Of a DNA stretch of 64,000 nucleotides, positions 28,105-37,541 are shown piece after piece. Position numbers and translations under genes: made by a program. Position 1 is the first letter of the stretch; each line of letters opens with the position of its first letter. This stretch comes from Comamonadaceae bacterium (lineage in GTDB: Bacteria; Pseudomonadota; Gammaproteobacteria; Burkholderiales; Burkholderiaceae_C). The stretch spans positions 48,716-112,715 of the forward strand of contig CANFCG010000003.1 of assembly GCA_947445115.1 (NCBI GenBank). The letters are read 5' to 3'. The notes beneath the pieces are model-generated. The model searched no databases and was not told where the DNA came from. It saw only the letters and a program-made list of their open reading frames with translations.

Positions 28105-28554
28105 TTAAATCTTCGTTGAATTCAGCACTTCTAAATCTGCTAAATCTTTGTGACGTCCCGTGGCTTGCTTGTTGATTTTGAAGTCTGCCATGTCAATGAC
28201 TAGCATTTCAATACCATCAGTTTTAGTGATGCTCTTGCGAGCGTAGCAATCTAAAAAAGAGACGCCGTCAATAGCCGTGAGTAGATCAATGCGAGCAGGC
28301 GGATAGCCGAGTTGAATGACAGCCTCGGGCACTAAAAAATCACTTTCCTTTAACCCCAAGCTAGCGAAACCAAACGTGCCAAGCACGCCAATGAGTTTTT
28401 GAATATTGGATGGAGTGGGATTCACCCAAATATCGATGTCACCCGTAAAGCGCGGGTGTCCGTAGCTAGCCAGCGCGTAGCCGCCAACCACCATGTACTC
28501 AACCTGCGTGAAGTTGAGTAACTCGATAAACTCTTTGAAGTCGGTGCTTAGCAT
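28105..28554 (-). CDS. Minimal nucleotidyltransferase (DUF6036/AbiEii-like)
   Basis: 149 aa from the ATG at 28554 (MLSTDFKEFIELL), where similarity to the family starts; upstream codons overlap the partner gene. The pol-beta nucleotidyltransferase core is seen in EYMVVGGYALASYGHPR and FTGDIDIWVN (the GG...DxD catalytic pattern) and a third acidic position near ARIDLLTAIDG. Such proteins often come as pairs with a small upstream ORF, as here. They are sometimes annotated as toxin-antitoxin modules, though function is unproven for this type. Confidence 0.75.
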   Translation of the reverse strand: MLSTDFKEFIELLNFTQVEYMVVGGYALASYGHPRFTGDIDIWVNPTPSNIQKLIGVLGTFGFASLGLKESDFLVPEAVIQLGYPPARIDLLTAIDGVSFLDCYARKSITKTDGIEMLVIDMADFKINKQATGRHKDLADLEVLNSTKI

Positions 28555-28696
28555 GGTTGTCGGGGTTGGATAACGGATACATCTGCAATCGGAATTCTTC
28601 CACTGCTGCAAGCCGCTCAGAGACTGACTTAGAGAGCCAATAATCGCGGTCAGAAGGCTGCTCTTTTAGCGTGGTGCGGAGGGCTACTTTTTCCAT
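28499..28696 (-). CDS. Small partner protein of the nucleotidyltransferase
   Basis: 65 aa from the ATG at 28696 (MEKVALRTTLKEQ); another ATG three codons upstream is possible. It contains DRDYWLSKSVSERLAAVEEF and ends with RLQRVYRVTQ, a pattern I recall in small proteins encoded directly before nucleotidyltransferases like the next gene. It overlaps that gene's start by 56 bp in another frame, so the two are probably translationally coupled. Function unknown. Confidence 0.65.
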   Translation of the reverse strand: MEKVALRTTLKEQPSDRDYWLSKSVSERLAAVEEFRLQMYPLSNPDNHAKHRLQRVYRVTQLHAG

Positions 28697-28727
28697 AGCC
28701 CACATGATAACGGTGTTACGCTAAACC

Positions 28728-28958
28728 ATGCCCGCACAGATTCTTCAAATCAAAGTCAAACCACAATCCCGCGTGAGTAGCCTCACTCAGCAGGATGATG
28801 GTACGTGGCTCGCACAGGTTAAATCTCTGCCCGTAGATGGCAAAGCCAACGGAGAACTGATCGCCCTAGTCGCCGCGCAGCTTGGTTGCCGCAAAGCCGA
28901 TGTGTCGGTGAAGAGCGGGGCTAGCGGGCGGATAAAGTTGGTAAAAATCGAGTCGTAA
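28728..28958 (+). CDS. DUF167 (UPF0235/YggU-like) protein
   Basis: 76 aa. The DUF167 signature is clear: LQIKVKPQSRVSSL, PVDGKANGELIALVAAQLG and VSVKSGASGRIKLVKI. This small alpha/beta family is widespread and has no established function. It is divergent from the nucleotidyltransferase pair and ends in a bidirectional terminator shared with metK. Confidence 0.92.
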   Translation: MPAQILQIKVKPQSRVSSLTQQDDGTWLAQVKSLPVDGKANGELIALVAAQLGCRKADVSVKSGASGRIKLVKIES

Positions 28959-28984
28959 AAAAAAGGAGCCGAAGCTCCTTTTTC
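28957..28984. terminator. Bidirectional intrinsic terminator
   Basis: Stem GGAGC/GCTCC extended by A-T pairs on both sides, with a CGAA loop. The flanking A and T runs make it work on either strand. It lies between the convergent DUF167 gene and metK. Confidence 0.85.
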
Positions 28985-29021
28985 ATTCAATCAATGCCCG
29001 CTAGGGCACACCCGTATTGAC

Positions 29022-30182
29022 TTACACACTAGCCCGCAGCGCCGCTGCCTTGTCCGTGTGCTCCCACGTGAACTCGGGTTCGTCGCGACCAAAGTGGCCG
29101 TAGGCTGCTGTCTTTTGATAAATCGGGCGTAGCAAATCTAGCATTTGCACGATGCCTTTTGGACGCAGGTCGAAGTGCTCGCCAACCAATTGGCTGAGTT
29201 TTTCGTCGCTGATTTTTCCTGTGCCAAAGGTCGTGACCATCACGCTGGTGGGCTTGGCGATACCGATGGCGTAGCTGACTTGGATTTGGCACTTAGTTGC
29301 CAATCCTGCAGCCACGATGTTCTTTGCCACATAACGCGCTGCATACGCTGCCGAGCGATCGACCTTGGATGGGTCTTTGCCTGAGAATGCGCCGCCGCCG
29401 TGGGGTGCTGCACCGCCGTAGGTGTCCACAATGATCTTGCGACCTGTGAGTCCGCAATCGCCTTGCGGGCCACCGATAACGAAGCGGCCTGTGGGGTTAA
29501 TCAAATAATTGACGTTGCCGCGCATCAGTTCTTTCGGCATGATGGGTTTGATGATTTCCTCGATCACGGCTTCGCGAATCGCGGCGTGTTCCATTTCAGG
29601 CGCGTGCTGGGTGGAGAGCACGATGGTGTCCACGCTATCGACTTTGCCGTTGACGTATTTGAGTGTGACTTGCGACTTCGCATCGGGGCGCAGCCAAGGC
29701 AGACGGCCGTCTTTACGCAGTTGCGCTTGGCGCTCCATCAAGCGGTGGGCGTAATAAATTGCGGCTGGCATCAGGTCAGGCGTTTCGTCGCAGGCATAAC
29801 CAAACATCAAGCCTTGGTCGCCCGCGCCTTGGTCGAGGTCAAGACCAGAGCCTTCGTTCACGCCCTGCGCGATGTCCTGAGATTGCTTGTCGTAGCAAAC
29901 CATGACGGCGCAGCCTTTGTAGTCAATGCCGTATTCGGTGTTGTCGTAGCCAATGCGTTTGATGGTGTCGCGTGCCACTTGGATGTAGTCCACGTTCGCG
30001 CCTGTGGTGATTTCACCTGCCAAAACCACGAGGCCGGTGTTGCACAGCGTTTCGGCTGCCACGCGGCTGTATTTGTCTTGTGCGAAAATTGCGTCAAGGA
30101 TGGCATCAGAGATTTGATCCGCGACTTTGTCGGGATGGCCTTCTGAAACTGATTCCGAGGTGAAGAAATATTCCTTAGCCAT
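29022..30182 (-). CDS. metK: S-adenosylmethionine synthase
   Basis: 386 aa from the ATG at 30182 ([20 protein letters not shown]), preceded by AGGAG. MetK makes SAM from methionine and ATP. Motifs: [32 protein letters not shown], the phosphate-binding [19 protein letters not shown], and [10 protein letters not shown]. With ahcY and metF at 48.8-51.1 kb, it supplies three of the SAM-cycle enzymes seen in this window. The intergenic region shows no SAM-riboswitch consensus that I can recognise. Confidence 0.98.
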   Translation of the reverse strand: MAKEYFFTSESVSEGHPDKVADQISDAILDAIFAQDKYSRVAAETLCNTGLVVLAGEITTGANVDYIQVARDTIKRIGYDNTEYGIDYKGCAVMVCYDKQSQDIAQGVNEGSGLDLDQGAGDQGLMFGYACDETPDLMPAAIYYAHRLMERQAQLRKDGRLPWLRPDAKSQVTLKYVNGKVDSVDTIVLSTQHAPEMEHAAIREAVIEEIIKPIMPKELMRGNVNYLINPTGRFVIGGPQGDCGLTGRKIIVDTYGGAAPHGGGAFSGKDPSKVDRSAAYAARYVAKNIVAAGLATKCQIQVSYAIGIAKPTSVMVTTFGTGKISDEKLSQLVGEHFDLRPKGIVQMLDLLRPIYQKTAAYGHFGRDEPEFTWEHTDKAAALRASV

Positions 30183-30288
30183 GAGAGAACTCCTGTAAGT
30201 TGGCGCGTTGCCAGCTGTAGAGATATTCTTCGGCTTTGGCGAACGCTTTAGCAAGTATTTTTTTAACGTCGCCCTGCAAGTTGTTCAA
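30175..30288 (-). CDS. Possible short upstream ORF overlapping the metK start
   Basis: An open frame from a TTG at 30288 would give 37 residues with protein-like amphipathic sequence ([19 protein letters not shown]...LQEFSHG). It ends 8 bases inside metK. No ATG start exists in this stretch. It could be chance, or a leader peptide coupled to metK. Low confidence. Confidence 0.2.
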   Translation of the reverse strand: MNNLQGDVKKILAKAFAKAEEYLYSWQRANLQEFSHG

Positions 30289-30321
30289 TAACTGAAGCGA
30301 CCCATCAATTTTAATCTTATT

Positions 30322-31191
30322 TTGAAGACAGTCTTTCAACTTTTGTCGTATATGCCGCTGATGGTGCTTCACGCTGTGGGCGCGGTGCTGGGTTTGGTTG
30401 TTTGGGCATGCTCGGGGGTGTACCGTCGCCGTTTGGCTGAGAACGCCGCGTTGGCGGGCTATGGCTGGCGTACCGCGCTGGCAGCCGCTTTGCAAAGCGG
30501 CAAGATGGTGGCGGAGCTTCCACGCCTCTGGTTGGGACGTCCTGTCCACGTGGCTTGGAACGATATGCCTTCGATTCAAGCCGTGTTTGAGCGCAGCAAA
30601 ACGGAGGAAAAAGGCATCATCATTTTGGCACCGCACATTGGCTGTTGGGAAGTGGTGGGTCAGTCGATTGCTGATGAGAGCTTCAAGCGCAGCAATGGCA
30701 CAGAACGCATGACTGTGATGTATCGACCCGCTCGCCAAGCGTGGCTGGACGAGATCATCCGTGCTTCGCGTGCGACTCCCAGTATGCAAACCGTGCCCGC
30801 CGATTTGAGTGGCGTGCGGCAAACGCTGCGAGTGCTTAAAGGCGGCGGCATTATTGGCTTACTCCCCGACCAAGTGCCGCCTGAAGGAATGGGCACGTGG
30901 TCGAACGTGTTTGGCAAACCCGCGTACACCATGACGATGGCGGCCAAGTTGGCGCAAACGACAAAGGCGATTTCTGTGCTTTGCTGGTGTGAACGTCTTA
31001 GTTTTGGGCGCGGCTACCGCATGTTTACGCAAGTGCTGGATTTAGATTTGAGCGCTGATTTAGATGGTGTGGTGCAGCAAATTAACGATGGCGTTGAAGT
31101 GGCGATTCGCGCCTTGCCAGAACAATATCTGTGGGGCTATGCGCGGTACAAAAATCCCAAAACTTTGCAGGCAGAACCCAAGCAAGCATGA
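30322..31191 (+). CDS. Lipid A biosynthesis acyltransferase (LpxL/HtrB family)
   Basis: 289 aa from a TTG at 30322. The next ATG (30352) would cut into the conserved FQLLSYMPLMVLHAVG membrane segment, so TTG is preferred. The catalytic HX4E motif is APHIGCWE. MYRPAR and GIIGLLPDQVPPEGMGTW are further family blocks. These enzymes add a secondary acyl chain to Kdo-lipid IVA at the inner membrane. It is divergent from metK and overlaps a second acyltransferase by 4 bp, an arrangement usual in Burkholderiales. Confidence 0.92.
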   Translation: MKTVFQLLSYMPLMVLHAVGAVLGLVVWACSGVYRRRLAENAALAGYGWRTALAAALQSGKMVAELPRLWLGRPVHVAWNDMPSIQAVFERSKTEEKGIIILAPHIGCWEVVGQSIADESFKRSNGTERMTVMYRPARQAWLDEIIRASRATPSMQTVPADLSGVRQTLRVLKGGGIIGLLPDQVPPEGMGTWSNVFGKPAYTMTMAAKLAQTTKAISVLCWCERLSFGRGYRMFTQVLDLDLSADLDGVVQQINDGVEVAIRALPEQYLWGYARYKNPKTLQAEPKQA

Positions 31192-32114
31192 TGGGCATTT
31201 TTAAGCTACTCAGATTTTTGCCATTGCCCGTGCTGCGCTGTCTTGGCGCGGGCTTGGGCTATGTGCTCTACGCCTTGCTGGCTGAGCGTCGTCATACGGT
31301 GCAAACGAATCTTAGACTCTGCTTTCCTGAATGGTCGGCAGACGAGCGAGGTCGCAAAACACGCGAAGTCTTTGTCTATTTCATGCAAAGTTGGTTAGAT
31401 CGATTTTGGCTTTGGCATAGCCCGCAGGCTACGTTGGATAGGCGCTTGAAAATCATTTGGCTTGAAGGCCAGTCTTTGCAAGGCTTGGCGGGTAGTGTTG
31501 TTTTTGCACCCCATTTTGTGGGGCTTGATGCAGGATGGACGGCACTCAACACATTGACGAATCAGCGTTTTGCCACGATTTATTCTAAGCAAAAAAATAA
31601 AACACTCGATGCTTGGGTCAGGGCAGGACGCGAGCGTTCAAGTACAGAGCAAAAACCACTTTTGATTGAGCATTTATCTAGTGTGCGTGCGGCTGTGCAG
31701 TCGATGCGCAGAGGCGAGCCGCTGTATTTGCTACCCGATATGAATTACGAGCCTGACGACTCGTTCTTTTTGCCGTTCTTTGGTAATACCGCTGCCACGC
31801 TGCCTATTCTGCCGCGCTATGCCAAGCTTGGCCGTGCGAAGGTGGTGCCGGTTATCACACGCATGACGAAGTCGGGCTATGAAGCGCTGATTCACCCTGC
31901 TTGGGAGAATTATCCGAGTGGTAACACCGATGCAGATTTAGAAGCCGATTCGCTGCGTATGAACCGCGAGCTTGAGTATTGGGTGCGAGCCATGCCTACG
32001 CAGTATTACTGGGTGCATAGGCGTTTTAAAGATCAACCTCGGGATGCCGATGGCAATGGGGGTCCTAATCCTTATAGTGACCCCGAGGGATATGCTGCGG
32101 CATCGTCACATTAA
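31188..32114 (+). CDS. Second LpxL/LpxM-family acyltransferase
   Basis: 308 aa from ATGATG at 31188, overlapping the previous stop (ATGA). The N-terminal membrane segment is FKLLRFLPLPVLRCLGAGLG. The active site is APHFVGLDAG, an HX4D variant of the HX4E/D motif. LYLLPDMNYEPDDSFFLPFF and YWVHRRFK are typical family ends. It probably adds the second secondary acyl chain of lipid A, after the product of the preceding gene. Which of the two is LpxL-like or LpxM-like is not decided here. Confidence 0.91.
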   Translation: MMGIFKLLRFLPLPVLRCLGAGLGYVLYALLAERRHTVQTNLRLCFPEWSADERGRKTREVFVYFMQSWLDRFWLWHSPQATLDRRLKIIWLEGQSLQGLAGSVVFAPHFVGLDAGWTALNTLTNQRFATIYSKQKNKTLDAWVRAGRERSSTEQKPLLIEHLSSVRAAVQSMRRGEPLYLLPDMNYEPDDSFFLPFFGNTAATLPILPRYAKLGRAKVVPVITRMTKSGYEALIHPAWENYPSGNTDADLEADSLRMNRELEYWVRAMPTQYYWVHRRFKDQPRDADGNGGPNPYSDPEGYAAASSH

Positions 32115-32119
32115 ACCCG

Positions 32120-33766
32120 ATGCTTCACTCTATTCCTCTTCTTTGGCTATTGGTTCGAGCTCATATTGGGGAGCAGCGTTACTTACTTTTGTGCGTTGGC
32201 TTGCTGACAATTGCGTCTACAGTTACAGGCCTGATTGGTCCTTGGTTGACCAAAGGAATTATTGATATCTATATTCCGAACCGCGATATGCGCATGTTGA
32301 CACTAAGCCTGACGCAGGCCGCTGCCGCTACGGTGGTTGCTTATGCACTTTGGGCGTTGCAGCAAATTGTCGCAGCTAAAGCTTGCGAGCGGCTGTTTAT
32401 GGACGTCAAAACCAATATGCTTGAGCAACTGCTGGCGCATTCACGCAACCGCTTCGATGGTTTGTCTGATGCTGACATCGCGCTTGAGCTCAATACCACA
32501 GTCAAGAGTGCGTCTAGCATGTTTCGTGACGATATCATCGCGTGTATTGTTGAGATGCTGGCGATTGTGAGTTTGCTGGTGGCGGCCACCGTGATGCATT
32601 GGCAAGCAGGCTTATTTTTGTCGCTGGCGATAATGGCTTATCTTGGCGTATTAGCTGCGATTGATAAGCCGCTGCGTGCCATGGCGGCAAAAATCGGGCG
32701 TACGACGACACAGCAAAATACAGCTTTCATGGATACCCTGGCGGCAGCGCGGGATATTAAAGTTTTTAACTTAGCAAGTTCAATGCTTGCGAGATATGCG
32801 GTCACGCTTGGACAATTAGCAAAAATTCAATTTAAGCTGGTCAGCTTCGAGGCTGTACTACGTAGCTGTTTTGGGCTACTCAGTGTACTTTTGACCTTGG
32901 CCTTAACGGGTTTTTTAGGTGCTTTGATCATTTTTAAAGATCCGGCGATGTCCATTGGATTGCTCTTGACTTTATTAACAGTTAGCGCTTTGATTGTGGC
33001 AACGGTGAACAAAATTTTGATGCGGCTGGGGCGTCTAGCTGTCTTAGAGCCTTCGCTGCGGTATTTCATCGACATGATGAAATTGCGCTCGCCCACACTA
33101 GCTGCACGCATCGATGGCGAGATACCAGACACATCGAGCATTGAGTTCATCAACGTATCTTATGTCTGGCCGAATGGTGCTGCGCCTCTGAGTGATTTCT
33201 CACTGCGCACTGAGCCTGGCGACAAAGTGGCGATTGTGGGGGCGAGTGGCAGCGGTAAAAGCTTAATACTTGATCTACTAATGCGGTTGCGCGAACCTAC
33301 GCAAGGTCAGATATTGTTCTCAGGTATCGCTATTGCACAGATGCATCAAGCGCTGTACTACAGTGCGTTTGGTTTTGTTGGCCAAAATAGCCACTTCATG
33401 CGCGTGAGTCTGCGAGATTTTTTGCAACAAGGCTGGCCAGATCAATCGGATGAGGATCTTTGGCGAATTTTGGATGTGGTGGAGCTCGCTGCAGTGGTGC
33501 GTAGTTTGCAAAAGCAATTAGATACGCTGATTGGGTCTGATGGCTGGCAGTTTGCCGCAGGCGATCGACAGCGTTTAGCGCTGGCCAGAGCGCTCATAAG
33601 AGATCCAGACGTACTGTTGCTGGATGAGTTCACCAACATGCTGGACGTCGAAACCGAGGCGGCTTTGATCCTCAAAGTGCTCGAAGCCTCCCCTAGGCGC
33701 ACCGTTATTTGCACAACCCATTCGCTTGCTGTAGCAGATTTTTTTGATAAAAAGGTATTTTTGTAG
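32120..33766 (+). CDS. ABC exporter (fused membrane and ATPase domains) with a degenerate signature motif
   Basis: 548 aa. An ABC_membrane domain with about six helices (1-310) is followed by an ATPase domain (about 330-548). Walker A GASGSGKS, Q-loop FGFVGQNSHF, Walker B VLLLDEFTNMLD and H-loop CTTHS are intact. The LSGGQ signature is replaced by FAAGDRQRLALARAL. It resembles type I exporters of the MsbA/peptide class. It lies 5 bp after the acyltransferases, so lipid export is one possibility. It could instead serve the signalling operon that starts 30 bp later. Confidence 0.85.
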   Translation: MLHSIPLLWLLVRAHIGEQRYLLLCVGLLTIASTVTGLIGPWLTKGIIDIYIPNRDMRMLTLSLTQAAAATVVAYALWALQQIVAAKACERLFMDVKTNMLEQLLAHSRNRFDGLSDADIALELNTTVKSASSMFRDDIIACIVEMLAIVSLLVAATVMHWQAGLFLSLAIMAYLGVLAAIDKPLRAMAAKIGRTTTQQNTAFMDTLAAARDIKVFNLASSMLARYAVTLGQLAKIQFKLVSFEAVLRSCFGLLSVLLTLALTGFLGALIIFKDPAMSIGLLLTLLTVSALIVATVNKILMRLGRLAVLEPSLRYFIDMMKLRSPTLAARIDGEIPDTSSIEFINVSYVWPNGAAPLSDFSLRTEPGDKVAIVGASGSGKSLILDLLMRLREPTQGQILFSGIAIAQMHQALYYSAFGFVGQNSHFMRVSLRDFLQQGWPDQSDEDLWRILDVVELAAVVRSLQKQLDTLIGSDGWQFAAGDRQRLALARALIRDPDVLLLDEFTNMLDVETEAALILKVLEASPRRTVICTTHSLAVADFFDKKVFL

Positions 33767-33788
33767 GCTGGTAAAGTCTTTCTATAAT
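33761..33788 (+). promoter_or_regulatory. Sigma70-type promoter for the signalling operon, likely leaderless
   Basis: TTGTAG (33761-33766), a 16-bp spacer, then a perfect TATAAT (33783-33788). Transcription would start about 33794-33796, one to three bases before the ATG at 33797. No Shine-Dalgarno sequence precedes that ATG, so the mRNA may be leaderless. Confidence 0.6.
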
Positions 33789-33796
33789 ATATCTAT

Positions 33797-35188
33797 ATGT
33801 TAACAATACCATCTGGCTCCCCACCGCAAACCAAACGATTCGCTGTGCACCCCACAGTCAAGCTCGATTACCCAGTTCGTATTCTTGTTTGGATTATTGT
33901 TTTATGCTTAGTTGCTGATAGCTTTTCGCAGAGATCGGTTGGCTATGGTTTGTGGGCTTTGCTATTTGTGATCACTTTATCGTGGCCGCATATTGCGTAT
34001 CAATTTGCTTGCCGCAGTCCTGATAGCAAGAGTTTCGAGTTACGTGTCTTGATGGCGGATTGTTTTTTGCTCGGTCTTTTTGCTGTACTGATTAATTACG
34101 AACCCATGGCAAGTTTGACCATGTTCTTAATATTAAACGTTGCAAACGCTAGCATAGGCGGGTTCCCAGCGATCAAGCGCGGTATATTGTCATATATGGT
34201 GAGTTGCGTGCTTTTTGGATTAATGACAGGCTTTGCATTTAATCCAGAGCGAACAACGCTGACATCTATCTTGGTAGCTATCGCTGCTTTTTCTTATACG
34301 ACGAGTATGGGTTATATGTCGCATAAAGCGACACGCGCTGCTGTCGAAAGAGGCAGGGAATTAAAGTTACGCAATCAAATTATTGAGGAGCAAAGTCAGC
34401 AGCTTGAACAGGCTCAAAAAGTAGCTGAAATTGAACGACAAACGGCAGTAAGTGCGCGGGCACTCGCAGAGGAAGCTAATCAAGCTAAGAGTACTTTTCT
34501 CGCCAATATGAGTCACGAGCTGCGCACACCACTTAATGCAATTATTGGCTACAGCGAAATGCTCATTGAGGATATGACAGACGACAAAGCTGATAGCATG
34601 GCAGTTGCCGATCTTGGGAAAATTAAGTCTGCAGGTAAGCATCTATTAGGCCTTATCAATGATGTTCTCGATCTATCCAAAATTGAAGCAGGTAAGGTTG
34701 AACTCAATTACGAGCGTATTGACATACTTCAACTGATTGACTACGTCACCTCGACTACGCAGCCTTTGCTTGCAGCTAATCGCAATCAATTGGTACTTAA
34801 GGTTCCTCAAGATATTGGATTTATGGTCTCAGATGTCACAAGGGTGCGGCAGGTTTTATTGAACATCATGTCTAATGCTGCCAAGTTCACACACGATGGA
34901 ACTATTACCCTAGAGGCATTGCGCCAGGCAGATGCTATGGCCGAGCGATTGGTGATTAACGTGATTGATACAGGCATTGGAATGTCTGCGGAGCAGATCG
35001 GCAAGCTTTTCCAGCCCTTTGTGCAAGCAGACTCAGCAACCACACGAAAATACGGTGGGACAGGCTTAGGCCTCGTTATTAGCCGAAAGCTTTGCCGCAT
35101 GATGGGTGGCGATGTGACTTTACAAAGTGTGCCAAGCAAGGGCAGTTGTTTTACGATCGCGATTCTGACTAGCCCACTAGTCGTTTAA
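33797..35188 (+). CDS. MASE2-domain sensor histidine kinase
   Basis: 463 aa. An N-terminal membrane region (about 20-175) matches the MASE2 sensor domain ([20 protein letters not shown], then [10 protein letters not shown]), more often found on diguanylate cyclases. A coiled coil (about 185-230) leads to HisKA with the phospho-His in [19 protein letters not shown] (His near 239). HATPase_c ends near 455 with [15 protein letters not shown]. No receiver is fused; the next gene supplies a lone receiver. The HisKA and HATPase parts are close duplicates of those in the kinase at 35617. It is the first gene of the signalling operon. Confidence 0.9.
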   Translation: MLTIPSGSPPQTKRFAVHPTVKLDYPVRILVWIIVLCLVADSFSQRSVGYGLWALLFVITLSWPHIAYQFACRSPDSKSFELRVLMADCFLLGLFAVLINYEPMASLTMFLILNVANASIGGFPAIKRGILSYMVSCVLFGLMTGFAFNPERTTLTSILVAIAAFSYTTSMGYMSHKATRAAVERGRELKLRNQIIEEQSQQLEQAQKVAEIERQTAVSARALAEEANQAKSTFLANMSHELRTPLNAIIGYSEMLIEDMTDDKADSMAVADLGKIKSAGKHLLGLINDVLDLSKIEAGKVELNYERIDILQLIDYVTSTTQPLLAANRNQLVLKVPQDIGFMVSDVTRVRQVLLNIMSNAAKFTHDGTITLEALRQADAMAERLVINVIDTGIGMSAEQIGKLFQPFVQADSATTRKYGGTGLGLVISRKLCRMMGGDVTLQSVPSKGSCFTIAILTSPLVV

Positions 35189-35222
35189 ATTTACCCTCTA
35201 AAAATATAAAAAATTACAAACT

Positions 35223-35600
35223 ATGCCAAAAATTTTACTGGTCGAAGACAACGAATTAAACCGTGACATGCTGTCTCGGCGACTCATACGACTTGGATAT
35301 GGATTGACGATTGCGGTTGATGGGCGCGAGGCTTTGGACATGGCCGTGTCGGAAGCGCCTGATTTGATTTTGATGGATCTTAGCTTGCCAGAAATTGATG
35401 GTTGGGAGGCGACTCGCAGACTCAAAGCGAACCCAGTTACTCAGCATATCCCGGTGATTGCTTTAACCGCACATGCCATGTCAGGCGATCGTGAAAAGGC
35501 GCTTGATGCAGGGTGTGATGATTTTGATACTAAGCCTGTCGAGCTGCCGCGTTTGATTGAAAAAATTGAGGCTTTGCTTGGCTCGGCACTTAAGTCTTAA
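35223..35600 (+). CDS. Single-domain response regulator (CheY-like)
   Basis: 125 aa, receiver domain only. Acidic pocket [11 protein letters not shown], phospho-acceptor Asp in [14 protein letters not shown], Thr in ALTAHAM, Lys in DTKPVELP. There is no DNA-binding or enzymatic output, so it must act through protein contacts or as a phosphate relay. The likely donor is the kinase upstream or the one 16 bp downstream. It resembles the receiver of the PP2C protein at 39667. Confidence 0.95.
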   Translation: MPKILLVEDNELNRDMLSRRLIRLGYGLTIAVDGREALDMAVSEAPDLILMDLSLPEIDGWEATRRLKANPVTQHIPVIALTAHAMSGDREKALDAGCDDFDTKPVELPRLIEKIEALLGSALKS

Positions 35601-35616
35601 TGCTGAGTCTACAAAA

Positions 35617-37536
35617 ATGAATAAGTCCGTAGATACAACACTAGCCACCTCGCGGCGTTGGTATCGCTGGCGCAGGCAACCGGTGTTAGACCAGCAAATT
35701 GCCTTGCTGCGGACAAACTTTCCCATCACACAAATTGGTTCCTTGCTTGGTGCCATAGGTTCGTGGTTTGCTATGTGGGGCACTGTGCCATTAGAGGTGA
35801 TGACTTGGTGGCTAGCAAGTCATGCCGTGGTGGTAACAGCTGTATTAGCGGTGCTGTACTCGTCCGTCCCTAAAATGCTCAGCGCTTCAAAGAAAAATAG
35901 CGGACCTCGCGTGGCGGGTGTTTTGGCGCTGTGTATGGGTGCCATGGGTCTAAGCTGGGGATCTTTTGCGATTGCTGCTGCTGTTTGGGGTAATCCGAAT
36001 GCTTTGCCCTATGCCGTTGCCATCATTGGCGGCGTGTCGTCAGGCGCGGTTAGCCTGAGTTCATCACTACTCTGGGGCAGTATCGCTTATTTGGCGTGGC
36101 CAGTCGGGTTATTGGTGGTTTGTTGCTTTTGGATGGGGGGGCAGTTTTTCATATTTGGCGGCATCTTGCTAATCGTCTATTTCGGGCTGATGATCATGCA
36201 AGCCCGCAACGTGGAAGAGGCTATTTGTCGAGGCATTGAACATCAATTATTGAATGCTGATTTAGTCAAGCGCTTGCAGCGCGAAACCAAAGTTGCTAGG
36301 GCTGCCAATATTGAGTTGGAGGCTGCAAGGCAGCGCGCGGAATTGGCTCACCAAGAGGCCGAGGTAGCCAATCAAACAAAGAGTGCATTTCTCGCCAACA
36401 TGAGCCACGAACTTCGCACACCGCTCAATGCGATTATTGGCTATAGCGAAATGCTCATCGAGGAAATGACAGAGGACAAAGCGAATGACATGGCTACAGC
36501 CGACCTAGGGAAAATTAAGTCTGCAGGTAAGCACCTGCTTGGTTTGATTAACGATGTGCTTGATTTGTCCAAAATCGAGGCGGGTAAGGTCGAGCTTGAT
36601 TACGGCGTTATTGATGTTCGCCAGCTAATGGATCAAGTCTGCTCCACAACTCAGCATTTGATGTCAGCCAATAAAAATCAAATGATATTGAATATAGCGG
36701 ACAACTTCGGATCTATCGAGTCTGACATCACAAGGTTGCGCCAAGTGCTGTTCAATATCATGTCTAACGCTGCCAAGTTCACGCACAATGGCATCATCAC
36801 TCTTGAAGTACTTCGAACTCGAGATGCTTCGCATGTTGAAAGGTTTGTCGTTAATATTACCGATACAGGCATCGGTATGTCTGCTGATCAGATGGCGAAG
36901 CTTTTTCAGCCGTTTGTTCAGGCTGATTCGGCGACAACCCGAAAATACGGTGGCACTGGTCTTGGACTAGTTATTAGCCGCAGACTATGCCAAATGATGG
37001 GCGGCGACGTGAGTTTGCAAAGCGAGCTTGGTAGGGGCAGTTGCTTTACGGTGACTGTTTTAACGCACGCGCCCAATCGTGGCCGTATGTCCTTGCAGCG
37101 GGCTGCAAGGATGGAAAATTTGAGAGAGTTGATGGATGCTTTGCAAAACATTTGCTCTCAAGCTGAGCTTAATGACGAGCTCGCAGCAGATTTCAGAGTG
37201 GCTGTTGAAGAGGCATGCACCAATATTATTCACTATGCCTATGCGGGACAAATGCCTGGTTCCATCGAGCTAGACGTTTCGCGATCGGACGATGGTGGCG
37301 TACCCGCTGTGATCTGCATTTTGCGCGACCATGGGCTGCAGTTCAATCCGCTGGAACAACCCTTGCCTGATGTCAGTCTACCTGCTGAAGAGCGTGGTAT
37401 TGGTGGCCTTGGTATTTTTCTCATCCGCCAGATGTCTGACCGTGCAGTCTGGACCTATGATGCAAAACTGGGGAACTGCCTCACTCTCTTCAAGCATATT
37501 AAACCAAGCCAATCCACTACTTTATTACTAACTTAA
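35617..37536 (+). CDS. Histidine kinase fused to an RsbW-like anti-sigma kinase domain
   Basis: 639 aa from the ATG at 35617. Five to six membrane helices (about 35-200) are followed by a coiled coil, then HisKA with the same [19 protein letters not shown] block (His near 263) and HATPase_c (about 370-475, [15 protein letters not shown]). A second GHKL ATPase domain follows at about 490-635, of RsbW/SpoIIAB type: N-box [15 protein letters not shown] and G-box [15 protein letters not shown]. One chain therefore carries a His kinase and a Ser/Thr protein-kinase-type partner-switch module. The STAS gene 5 bp downstream is the natural substrate of the RsbW part. Confidence 0.9.
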   Translation: MNKSVDTTLATSRRWYRWRRQPVLDQQIALLRTNFPITQIGSLLGAIGSWFAMWGTVPLEVMTWWLASHAVVVTAVLAVLYSSVPKMLSASKKNSGPRVAGVLALCMGAMGLSWGSFAIAAAVWGNPNALPYAVAIIGGVSSGAVSLSSSLLWGSIAYLAWPVGLLVVCCFWMGGQFFIFGGILLIVYFGLMIMQARNVEEAICRGIEHQLLNADLVKRLQRETKVARAANIELEAARQRAELAHQEAEVANQTKSAFLANMSHELRTPLNAIIGYSEMLIEEMTEDKANDMATADLGKIKSAGKHLLGLINDVLDLSKIEAGKVELDYGVIDVRQLMDQVCSTTQHLMSANKNQMILNIADNFGSIESDITRLRQVLFNIMSNAAKFTHNGIITLEVLRTRDASHVERFVVNITDTGIGMSADQMAKLFQPFVQADSATTRKYGGTGLGLVISRRLCQMMGGDVSLQSELGRGSCFTVTVLTHAPNRGRMSLQRAARMENLRELMDALQNICSQAELNDELAADFRVAVEEACTNIIHYAYAGQMPGSIELDVSRSDDGGVPAVICILRDHGLQFNPLEQPLPDVSLPAEERGIGGLGIFLIRQMSDRAVWTYDAKLGNCLTLFKHIKPSQSTTLLLT

Positions 37537-37541
37537 ATTTT

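Noticed and set aside
28105..28696. AbiE or HEPN-MNT toxin-antitoxin system
   Set aside because: The small partner shows neither a HEPN RxxxxH motif nor an AbiEi-like helix-turn-helix, so a named system cannot be supported.
29400..30146. Open frame of 248 codons opposite metK
   Set aside because: An antisense shadow of the highly conserved metK gene, rich in Val/Phe/His with no family resemblance.
30183..30321. SAM riboswitch upstream of metK
   Set aside because: I could not recognise any SAM-I, SAM-II or related consensus in this 139-bp region.
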